A stretch of DNA of 64,000 nt, from contig NZ_LGYE01000003.1 of NCBI RefSeq assembly GCF_001262495.1, forward strand, positions 372,001 to 436,000, written 5' to 3'. Below, piece by piece: positions 45,571 through 54,075 of the stretch. This DNA comes from Microbacterium sp. GCS4 (lineage in GTDB: Bacteria; Actinomycetota; Actinomycetes; Actinomycetales; Microbacteriaceae). How positions within the stretch are numbered: the first letter of the stretch is position 1; the number at the start of each line of letters is the position of its first letter. Below the pieces are notes generated by a model. That model was not told the DNA's origin, did not search any database, and was given only the letters and a program-made list of their open reading frames with translations. The translations under genes and the position numbers were made by a program.

Positions 45571-45708
45571 ATCAGCCCTGAGCATCCCCTGGGCAGTTCT
45601 CCCCATCGTGCGCGGTATTCCGGAAGGTTAGGATGTTCGGGTGTATCGTGCGCCGCCGGGCGCACGGTCGGAGAGTCTTGATCAGCGAGACCCTGGGGGG
45701 AACCGGGC

Positions 45709-48700
45709 ATGAAGGCGTTGTCGTGGATGCGAGCGCGGCCGAAGACACTGGCGTCGGTGGCCGGCGTGACGGTGGGCGTGATCGCCCTCACCACGATGGC
45801 GATCAACTACCAGGGGTTCCCGACCACCAAGGTCGACCTCAACGACGGCGGCGTCTGGATCACCAAGACCTCGAGCCTCCTCGTCGGCCACTTCAACCAC
45901 GAGTCGACCGTGCTCGACGGCGGTCTGCGCACGGCGGGTGAGAACTACGACATCCTCCAGGACGAGACGAACATCCTCGTGGTCGACGAGAGCGCCTCGA
46001 CCGTCACGGCCGTCGACCCCGCCCGCGTCGCTCTCGGCGACTCGGCCCGCATCCCCTCCTCGGCCAAGGTCGTGCTCGGCAACCGCACCACCGCGATCCT
46101 CGACAAGAAGACCGGCAAGGTCTGGGTCGTCCCGGTGTCGGGCATCGCCTCGTTCAAGATCGAAGCAGCCGAGCCTGCCGTCGAGCTCGGCGCGAACGCC
46201 GATGTCGCGGTGGCCGAGGACGGCACCGTCTTCGGCGTCTCCGCCGAGCGCGGCGAGGTCGTCACCGTCCCGGTCGACAACGAGGGCGAACCGCTCGACC
46301 CCTCCGCGGCATCCGTGGGCGACATCGACGAGGAATCCGTTCCCGTCATCACCGCGGTCGGCCGCACACCGGTCGTCCTCGACCCCGCGGCGGGGATCGT
46401 CACAACCCCCGGCGGGTTCCGGACCGAGGTCGCGGATGCCGCGGACGCCGTGCTTCAGCCCGCATCCGCTCAGACCTCGGCCGTCGCGCTCGCCACCAAG
46501 TCCGCGCTCGTATCCGTGCCGCTCGACGGCGCCGAGCCCACGATCACCGACGTCGGCGGCACCGGCACCCCCGCCGCCCCCGTGTCGCTGCGCGGCTGCA
46601 CCTATGCGGCCTGGGCCGGATCCGCGCGGTTCCTGCGCGAATGCCCCGGGGACTCCAACGACGTCGACGAGAGGATCGAGGGTGCCGAGCAGTCGAAGAG
46701 CCTCACGTTCCGCGTGAACCGCGACGTGATCATCCTCAACGACGCCGTCGGCGGCGCGGCATGGATGGCGAACGAATCGCTGCAGCGCGTCGACAACTGG
46801 AACGACCTCACCCCGCCCGAGGGCGAGACGCAGGACGAAGAGGACACCACCGAGGAGACCGTCGAGACGACCCTTCCCGACCGCAAGGAGGAGAACCCCC
46901 CGCCGATCGCCGAGGACGACGACTTCGGCGTGCGTCCCGGCGCGACGACCCTCCTGCCGGTGCTCGACAACGACAACGACCCCGACGGCGACGTGCTGGT
47001 CGCGACGATCGCCGAGGCGCAGCCCTCGATCGGCACGGTGCAGCCCGTGCAGAACGGCGGATCGCTGCAGATCGCGGTCGACGAGAAGGCCAGCGGCTCC
47101 ACGACCTTCATCTACGAGGCCGATGACGGCCGCGGCGGCAAGGACACCGCGAACGTCACGCTCACGGTGTTCGACTGGGACCAGAACTCAGCCCCCACGC
47201 CCAAGCGCAAGACGAGCCTGACCGTCGAATCCGGCGGCACGATCTCCTACAACATCCTCCCGGACTTCATCGACCCTGAGGGCGACGACATCTACCTGAA
47301 GGGCGTCGAGCCCGCGCCCGGCGACGAGGTCGACTTCAGCACCGACGGTCAGATCACCTACAAGGCGACCGCCAGCCTGCAGGGGCGCAAGGACATCAGC
47401 GTCACGATCGCCGACGGCTTCGGCGAGACCTACGTGGGCACGATCTCGCTCGACGTGCGCCCCGAGGGGTCGACCGACCCCAAGACGAACGCCGACCATG
47501 TCGTGACCAGGGTGGGCGAGCAGGTCGCGGTCGCGCCGCTCGTGAACGACACGAGTTCGGGCCGTGAGCCACTGCGCCTCGGACGCGTCGATGAGACACC
47601 CGGCGCGACCATCCTCCCGGACTACTCGAACAAGACCTTCACCTTCTCCGCGCAGGCGCCCGGCACCTACTACGTGCAGTACCTCGCGACCGCCGGCCCG
47701 AAGAACGCACAGGGACTCGTGCGCGTCGATGTGCTCGACGCGAACGAGACCGACCTGCCGCCCGTCGCCGTGCGCGACGTCGCCCTGCTGCCCTCGGGTG
47801 GAGACGTGCTCGTCGGAGTGCTCGCGAACGACATGGACCCCGCCGGCGGCATCCTCGTGGTGCAATCCGTCTCGCTCGAGCCGAGTTCCGGCATCTCGGT
47901 CTCGGTGATCAACCACGAGACGCTGCGCATCACCGATCAGGGATCGCTCAAGGATCAGGTGCGCGTCAAGTACCGCATCTCCAACGGCTCGAAGTCGGCC
48001 GAGGGCGAGGTCGTCGTGATCCCGATCCCCGCGCCCGACCAGATCCTGCAGCCCGTGGCGAACCCGGACACCGCCTACGTCCGCGCCGGCGACGTCGTGA
48101 CGATCCCCGTGCTCGACAACGACACGCATCCGAACGACGACGTCATGCACGTCGTCCCCGAGCTCGTCGAGGTCCCGGATCCTGAGGACGGCGAGGCCTT
48201 CGTCTCGCAGGACGCCGTGCGGTTCAAGGCCGGCGACGAGGCGAAGACCGTCTACCTCACCTACGAGGCCGTCGATTCGCGCGAGCAGAAGGCCGCCGGC
48301 TACGTCACGATCCAGATCATGCCGATCGACGCCGAGACCAACGCGGCGCCCCGGCCACAGGACATCGTGGCCCGTGCCCTCGCCGGCACCGAGGTCAACA
48401 TCGCCGTGCCGCTCGACGGCATCGACGCCGACGGCGACTCGGTGGAGCTGATCGGCATCGCGTCGAACCCGGCCAAGGGCCGCATCAACGAGAACGGCTC
48501 GAACTACTTCACCTACGAGGCCTTCGACGGCTCCACCGGCGTCGACACGTTCAAGTACCGCGTGCGCGACCGGCTCGGCAAGGAGGGCCTCGCCACGATC
48601 CGCGTCGGCATCGCGCCGGCGGAGGACATCAACCAGGCGCCGTACGCCGTGAAGGATGCGGTCGTGGTGCGTCCCGGACGCGAGATCGCCGTCCCGGTGC

Positions 48701-51700
48701 TCGCGAACGACTCCGACCCCGAGGGTGACGAGATCACGCTGGTCAGCGAGAAGAACGGCGGTCTCGAGGTGCCGGAGATCGACGGCCTCTCAGCCCGCGT
48801 CTCCGGCGACCGGGTGCTCGTCCAGGCGCCGGACCGCGCACTGGAGACCTCGCTGCAGTACACGATTCGCGACTCCCGCGGCGCCACCGCCTCGGCCGTG
48901 CTCCAGATCACGGTCGACGAGGATGTGCCCCTGCAGGCGCCGATCGCCCGCGACGACCGGGTGCGCCCCGAGGACCTCAAGGACGGGACGCTGACCGCGG
49001 AGATCCCGATCCTCAAGAACGACGAGGATCCCGATGGCACGACGGATGCTCTCACCGTGACGCTCGGCGAGGGAGCGACGCAGCTCGACAACGGCTCGGT
49101 GCGCGTCACGGTGCAGGAGGAGCAGCAGCTCATCCGCTACACGCTCACCGACCGCGACGGGCTGGAGGCCTCGGCGTTCATCTTCGTCCCGGCCGAGTCC
49201 GGACTGCGGCCGACGGTCGACCTCACGAAGCCCGTGGAGGTCGTGAGCGGCGAGACGAAGAAGCTCCCGCTGTCGGAGTACGTCACGGTCGCGGGAGGCG
49301 GCACCGCCCGCATCACCGAGCACGCCAAGGTCTCGGCGGTGCACGCCGACGGCAGCGACCTCGTGCAGGACGAGACGACGCTCGTCTACACGTCCGCCGC
49401 CGGCTACTTCGGCAAGGACGCGCTCACGTTCGAGGTGACCGACGGCTCCGGTCCGGACGACCCCGAGGGACGCATCGCCACGCTGACGATCCCGATCGAC
49501 GTGCTGCCGCCCGAGAACCAGCAGCCGGTCTTCGTGAACGGCCAGATGGAGGTCGCGCCCGGCGAGGACGCGACGGCGCTCGACCTCGCGGCGCTCACCA
49601 CCGACCCGGACCCCGAGGACGAAGGCAAGCACACCTACAAGTTCACGGGTGGCGACGGCAAGGGCGTCAAGGCCAGGATCGACGGCTCGAACCTGATGGT
49701 CGAGGCCTCCTCCGAGGCCAAGAAGGGCACCGCCCTGACGCTCAAGGTCGAGGTGACCGACGGCGAGACCGAGCCGGTCGAGGGAACCGTGACGGTGCTC
49801 GTCGCCGCCTCCACGCGTGCGATGCCGGCCGCCAACACCGACACGGTCTCCGAAGCCGACCAGGGCAAGCCGGTCACGGTCGACGTGCTCGCGAACGATT
49901 TCAACCCGTTCCCCGAGACTCCGCTCAAGGTCGTGTCGGCCGTGGTCGAGGCGGGCATGGGTTCGGTGACGCAGAAGGGCGACCAGCTCACGGTCACCCC
50001 TGCGGCGACGTTCGTCGGCACGCTGGTGGTGCGCTACCGCATCCAGGATGCGACGAAGGATCCCGACCGCGAGGTCAACGGCCAGGTCATCGTCACGGTG
50101 CAGGGAGTGCCGGAGGCGCCGGGTGCGCCGACCGTCACGAGCGTGCAGGACCGCACGGTCGTGGTGTCGTACGGAGCCCCGTCGAACAACGGTGCCGAGA
50201 TCACGAAGTACACCGTCAAGGCGGTGAGCGGCGGTTCGTACACCAAGGAGTGCCGATCGACCACGTGCACGCTCGACGGCCTCACCAACAACGTGGAGTA
50301 CACGTTCCAGGTGACGGCGACCAACCGCGTCGGCGAGAGCAAGCCCTCCGGCACCTCCGCCGTCGCGCGTCCGGACGCCCGTCCCGACACACCGAACCCG
50401 CCGACGCTGAAGTTCGGCGACAAGTCGCTGGCCGTGAGTTGGACGACTCCGTCGACGCCGGGATCCCCGGTGGAGAGCTACACGCTGGAGATCTCCCCGG
50501 CACCGCCGTCCGGAGTGTCTCAGAAGCAGGTCTCCGGCAACTCCCTCACCTGGGAGGGCCTGGAGAACGGCGGCAACTACCAGGTGCGCGTCCAGGCTCA
50601 CAACAAGGCGCCGGATCCGTCGAGCTGGAGCAACTGGTCGGCATCGGAGGTGCCCGCGGGGCCGCCGCTCAAGCCCGCGGCTCCGACCACGACTCAACTC
50701 GCCTCCGTCGGCAACGAGGCGCAGATGCAGGTCAACTGGAGCGCGCCGAACTCCAACGGCGACGCGATCGCCAGCTACCAGCTCGAGGTGCGCAACGGCG
50801 GCACGGTCGTCAACACCCTCACGCCGAGTGCCGGGGCGACGTCGCAGGCCGTCAAGGTGCCGACCTCGGAGACGCCGTACACCTATCGCATCCGCGCGCA
50901 GAACAAGGCCGGCTGGGGAGAATGGTCCGAGCTGTCGGCGCCCCGCCGCGGCGTGAACGCTCCTGGCGCTCCGACCGGCCTGCGCGGTCAGGCCGCCGAC
51001 CGGTCGATCACGAACATCTCGTACACCCCCGGCTCCGCGAACGGCGCCAAGTCGTCGGAGATCTCGTACCAGTACACCTTCAACGGCGGTGGCAGCTGGC
51101 AGGCGCTCAACGGCAACTCGATAGGCGGGCTCTCGAACGGCACCACGTACAACCTGCAGGTGCGCGCCGTCTCCACGGTCGACGGCAGCACCTACGCGGG
51201 TGCCGCCTCGAACGTCGCCCAGGTCGTGCCGTTCGGGCAGCCGAAGGCGCCGGTCGCGAAGGCGGAGAACGCCGGGATGTCGGTGAAGCTGAGTTGGGAT
51301 GCACGCAACTCCGGCAACGGACGCCCCATCGAGACGGTGCAGATCAGGATCGACGGCGGCGGCTGGCAGACCGTGGGCGCGAGCGGCTCCCAGACGGTCG
51401 GGAACGGCTACGACGAGACGCACAGCATCACGGTGCGCGCGACCGCCAGCGAGGGCGGCACCTCACCCGAGGCGTCGGACTCCGCCAAGACCAACCCGCG
51501 CCCCGCCGAGGTGCTGAAGACCGGCAAGGGCGCGTCCGGCAACTGGCCCGGCGAGTGCACGCACTCGTCCTGCGCCTACGTCACCCTCACGGTGCAGAAC
51601 TTCCGCAGCCCCGGCAATTACACCCTGCGCTGCGACGACGGTGGGCAGTTCGGCAACTCGGCGCGGTACGTGCCCGAGAACGGCACGGTGCAGCTGGGCT

Positions 51701-51783
51701 GCTTCTACGGAAACCCTGGCCGCTCCATGCGCGTCTACATCGTCGAGCTCAACCGCTACGCCGACGCCATCAGCTGGTACTAG
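45709..51783 (+). CDS. Membrane-anchored giant protein: propeller-like head, cadherin-like repeats, five FN3 domains (2,024 aa)
   Basis: Residues 14-33 form an N-terminal membrane anchor; most of the rest should be outside. A propeller-like domain (about 50-390) follows. From about 394 come roughly a dozen cadherin/Ig-like repeats with the motif LDNDNDPDGD or LANDSDPEGD. Five FN3 domains occupy about 1466-1935, followed by a ~85-aa C-terminal domain with paired Cys (GECTHSSC, LRCDDGG, LGCFYGN) ending NRYADAISWY. There is no sorting motif. It leads the MoxR-DUF58-transglutaminase-kinase operon; the FN3 gene of the bifidobacterial PFNA cluster is the nearest known counterpart, though much smaller. 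A G-rich ribosome site (CTGGGGGGAA) precedes the ATG. Confidence 0.85.
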   Translation: MKALSWMRARPKTLASVAGVTVGVIALTTMAINYQGFPTTKVDLNDGGVWITKTSSLLVGHFNHESTVLDGGLRTAGENYDILQDETNILVVDESASTVTAVDPARVALGDSARIPSSAKVVLGNRTTAILDKKTGKVWVVPVSGIASFKIEAAEPAVELGANADVAVAEDGTVFGVSAERGEVVTVPVDNEGEPLDPSAASVGDIDEESVPVITAVGRTPVVLDPAAGIVTTPGGFRTEVADAADAVLQPASAQTSAVALATKSALVSVPLDGAEPTITDVGGTGTPAAPVSLRGCTYAAWAGSARFLRECPGDSNDVDERIEGAEQSKSLTFRVNRDVIILNDAVGGAAWMANESLQRVDNWNDLTPPEGETQDEEDTTEETVETTLPDRKEENPPPIAEDDDFGVRPGATTLLPVLDNDNDPDGDVLVATIAEAQPSIGTVQPVQNGGSLQIAVDEKASGSTTFIYEADDGRGGKDTANVTLTVFDWDQNSAPTPKRKTSLTVESGGTISYNILPDFIDPEGDDIYLKGVEPAPGDEVDFSTDGQITYKATASLQGRKDISVTIADGFGETYVGTISLDVRPEGSTDPKTNADHVVTRVGEQVAVAPLVNDTSSGREPLRLGRVDETPGATILPDYSNKTFTFSAQAPGTYYVQYLATAGPKNAQGLVRVDVLDANETDLPPVAVRDVALLPSGGDVLVGVLANDMDPAGGILVVQSVSLEPSSGISVSVINHETLRITDQGSLKDQVRVKYRISNGSKSAEGEVVVIPIPAPDQILQPVANPDTAYVRAGDVVTIPVLDNDTHPNDDVMHVVPELVEVPDPEDGEAFVSQDAVRFKAGDEAKTVYLTYEAVDSREQKAAGYVTIQIMPIDAETNAAPRPQDIVARALAGTEVNIAVPLDGIDADGDSVELIGIASNPAKGRINENGSNYFTYEAFDGSTGVDTFKYRVRDRLGKEGLATIRVGIAPAEDINQAPYAVKDAVVVRPGREIAVPVLANDSDPEGDEITLVSEKNGGLEVPEIDGLSARVSGDRVLVQAPDRALETSLQYTIRDSRGATASAVLQITVDEDVPLQAPIARDDRVRPEDLKDGTLTAEIPILKNDEDPDGTTDALTVTLGEGATQLDNGSVRVTVQEEQQLIRYTLTDRDGLEASAFIFVPAESGLRPTVDLTKPVEVVSGETKKLPLSEYVTVAGGGTARITEHAKVSAVHADGSDLVQDETTLVYTSAAGYFGKDALTFEVTDGSGPDDPEGRIATLTIPIDVLPPENQQPVFVNGQMEVAPGEDATALDLAALTTDPDPEDEGKHTYKFTGGDGKGVKARIDGSNLMVEASSEAKKGTALTLKVEVTDGETEPVEGTVTVLVAASTRAMPAANTDTVSEADQGKPVTVDVLANDFNPFPETPLKVVSAVVEAGMGSVTQKGDQLTVTPAATFVGTLVVRYRIQDATKDPDREVNGQVIVTVQGVPEAPGAPTVTSVQDRTVVVSYGAPSNNGAEITKYTVKAVSGGSYTKECRSTTCTLDGLTNNVEYTFQVTATNRVGESKPSGTSAVARPDARPDTPNPPTLKFGDKSLAVSWTTPSTPGSPVESYTLEISPAPPSGVSQKQVSGNSLTWEGLENGGNYQVRVQAHNKAPDPSSWSNWSASEVPAGPPLKPAAPTTTQLASVGNEAQMQVNWSAPNSNGDAIASYQLEVRNGGTVVNTLTPSAGATSQAVKVPTSETPYTYRIRAQNKAGWGEWSELSAPRRGVNAPGAPTGLRGQAADRSITNISYTPGSANGAKSSEISYQYTFNGGGSWQALNGNSIGGLSNGTTYNLQVRAVSTVDGSTYAGAASNVAQVVPFGQPKAPVAKAENAGMSVKLSWDARNSGNGRPIETVQIRIDGGGWQTVGASGSQTVGNGYDETHSITVRATASEGGTSPEASDSAKTNPRPAEVLKTGKGASGNWPGECTHSSCAYVTLTVQNFRSPGNYTLRCDDGGQFGNSARYVPENGTVQLGCFYGNPGRSMRVYIVELNRYADAISWY

Positions 51784-51841
51784 TGCGACCCGACGGCGCG
51801 ACGCCCACGATCCCTTCACAGAACGAGGAACCGACACACTC

Positions 51842-52813
51842 ATGACCATGACCCCCGAACAGGCCGCCTGGTTCCAGGGCACCTTCCAGCGCCTCGTCGA
51901 CAACGTCGACAAGGCCGTGCAGGGCAAGCGCGAGATCGTCAGCCTGGTGCTGTCGTCGATGCTCGCCGAAGGGCACGTGCTCCTCGAGGACGCCCCCGGC
52001 ACGGGCAAGACCAGCCTCGCGAAGGCACTGGCCGCCACCGTGCAGGGCACCAGCACGCGCATCCAGTTCACGCCGGATCTGCTGCCGTCCGACGTCACGG
52101 GCGTCACGATCTACGACCAGCAGTCGCACAAGTTCGAGTTCCACAAGGGCCCGATCTTCGCGTCCATCGTGCTCGCCGACGAGATCAACCGCGCCTCGCC
52201 GAAGACGCAGTCCGCGCTGCTCGAGGTCATGGAGGAGTCGCGCGTGACGGTCGACGGTGTCGCGCACGAGACCGGTCGGCCGTTCCTCGTGATCGCGACG
52301 CAGAACCCGATCGAGCAGGCCGGTACCTACAAGCTGCCCGAGGCGCAGCTCGACCGCTTCCTCATCAAGACGTCGATCGGCTACCCCGACCTCGACGTCA
52401 CCGAGAGCATCCTCTCCGGCGCCTCCGACCGCAACCCCTCCGCTGGTCTCGCGGCGATCATCACGACGAGCGCGGTCGCCGACATGGCCGACCTCGGCGC
52501 CTCCGTGCACGTCGAGCCCGCGGTGCTGCGCTACGTGGCCGAGCTCGCCGCCGCGACCCGCGACGACTGGGCGATCCGCCTGGGCGTCTCGGTGCGAGGC
52601 GCGATCGCGATGATCCGCATGGCGAAGGTGTGGGCGGCCGCGCAGGGACGCCACTTCGTGCTCCCCGACGACATCAAGGCGCTCGTGCGTCCCGTCTGGC
52701 AGCACCGTCTGCTGCTCGACGCCGAGGCGGAGTTCGCCGGCACGTCCGCCGAGACGGTCCTCGTGCGCGTGCTCGACGCGGTCGCCGCACCGCAGGCCCG
52801 AGCGGCGGCCTGA
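51842..52813 (+). CDS. MoxR-family AAA+ ATPase
   Basis: The 323-aa protein has Walker A APGTGKTS (K56), Walker B VLADEINRASP (D113-E114), sensor 1 IATQNPIEQAGTY, and the MoxR lid with LPDDIKALVRPVWQHRL. MoxR ATPases act as chaperones that mature or assemble partner proteins, typically with DUF58 proteins. It starts 58 bp after the FN3 giant and its stop shares one base with the DUF58 ATG. A second ATG six bases downstream is a possible start. Confidence 0.94.
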   Translation: MTMTPEQAAWFQGTFQRLVDNVDKAVQGKREIVSLVLSSMLAEGHVLLEDAPGTGKTSLAKALAATVQGTSTRIQFTPDLLPSDVTGVTIYDQQSHKFEFHKGPIFASIVLADEINRASPKTQSALLEVMEESRVTVDGVAHETGRPFLVIATQNPIEQAGTYKLPEAQLDRFLIKTSIGYPDLDVTESILSGASDRNPSAGLAAIITTSAVADMADLGASVHVEPAVLRYVAELAAATRDDWAIRLGVSVRGAIAMIRMAKVWAAAQGRHFVLPDDIKALVRPVWQHRLLLDAEAEFAGTSAETVLVRVLDAVAAPQARAAA

Positions 52814-54075
52814 TGACCGCGGAGGTCCACCAGATCGCGAACGCGCCGATCGACCGCGATGCCGGATGGCGTGACATCGCGGCGGTCATCGGCGCGCGCA
52901 TCCTGGTGCGCCTCCGACTGATCGCCGCCGCGATCCGTCCGCTCGCGTGGGTGCTCATGGGCCTCGCGGTCGTGTTCTGGATCGTCGGTCAGGTCGCGGG
53001 CTGGGCGGAGTTCACGGTCGCCGCGGTCGTGATCGCGATCACCGTGGCGCTGTGCGCGCTGTTCCTGATCGGCCGCACCGCGTACGACGTCTCGCTCGAC
53101 CTGGCCCGCACGCGTGTCGTCGTCGGCGAGCGCGCGGTCGGCGCCCTCACCCTCGCGAACCACGGCACCAGGGCGATCCTGCCGTCGCGGATCGTGCTGC
53201 CCGTCGGCGCGGGGCGCGGCGAGTTCGGCATCCAGCGTCTCGCGCCGGGAGAGGAGGCGGAGGAGCTGTTCGCCATCCCCACCCAGAAGCGGGGCGTCGT
53301 GAAGGTCGGCCCCGTCAGCGTCGTCCGCGGAGACCCGCTCGGGCTGTTCGAGCGCGCGCATCGCCGAGACGACCCCGTCGATCTGTTCGTGCACCCGAAG
53401 ACCGTGCTGTTCGACGGCCAGTCGCTCGGCTATCTGCGCGATCTGGAAGGACTCCCCGCGGCCGACCTGTCGCGCGACGACGTGTCGTTCCATGCGCTCC
53501 TCGAATACCAGCCCGGAGACGACCTGCGCCACGTGCACTGGCGATCCACCGCCCGCACCGGCACCATGATGATGCGCCAGTACGAGGAGACCCGCCGGTC
53601 GCACTTCGTGATCGGGCTGTCCCGTTCGTCCGGGGACTACGCGAGCGACGAGGACTTCGAGCTCGCGATCTCCGCGGCCGGATCGATCGGTCTGCGGGCG
53701 ATCCGCGACTCCCAGCGGGTCGACGTGCGCGTGCAGGGCAGAGAGCTCCCCGCGGGTACCGGCAAGAGGCTCCTCGACTCGCTGTCCGGCGTCGAGCAGT
53801 CCAAGCCCCGCGACGGCGGCATCGACCACCTCGCCGGCGTGCTCGCCCGCACCATGCCCCTCGCGAGCGTCGTCGTCCTGGTGTGCGGCTCCAAGGTCAG
53901 CACCGACGACCTCCGCCTCGCGTGCTCGCGTCTGCCGTTCGGCGCCAAGGCCCTCGCGGTCGTCGCCGACACGACGGTCGCCTCGCCCGCGCTGCGCCGG
54001 ATCGGCGATGCGGATGTCGTGACCATCGGCGCACTCGATCAGGTCCCCCTCGCGCTGCAGAAGGTGCTCGCATGA
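52813..54075 (+). CDS. DUF58 domain membrane protein
   Basis: The 420-aa protein has two membrane helices (about 38-58, 62-82) followed by a beta-rich region and the DUF58 core: GDPLGLFERAHRR, YQPGDDLRHVHWRSTARTG (the HWR block) and MMRQYEETRRSHFVIGLSRS. DUF58 proteins pair with MoxR and TgpA-like proteins in MoxR gene clusters. Positioned between them here with one- and four-base overlaps. Confidence 0.92.
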   Translation: MTAEVHQIANAPIDRDAGWRDIAAVIGARILVRLRLIAAAIRPLAWVLMGLAVVFWIVGQVAGWAEFTVAAVVIAITVALCALFLIGRTAYDVSLDLARTRVVVGERAVGALTLANHGTRAILPSRIVLPVGAGRGEFGIQRLAPGEEAEELFAIPTQKRGVVKVGPVSVVRGDPLGLFERAHRRDDPVDLFVHPKTVLFDGQSLGYLRDLEGLPAADLSRDDVSFHALLEYQPGDDLRHVHWRSTARTGTMMMRQYEETRRSHFVIGLSRSSGDYASDEDFELAISAAGSIGLRAIRDSQRVDVRVQGRELPAGTGKRLLDSLSGVEQSKPRDGGIDHLAGVLARTMPLASVVVLVCGSKVSTDDLRLACSRLPFGAKALAVVADTTVASPALRRIGDADVVTIGALDQVPLALQKVLA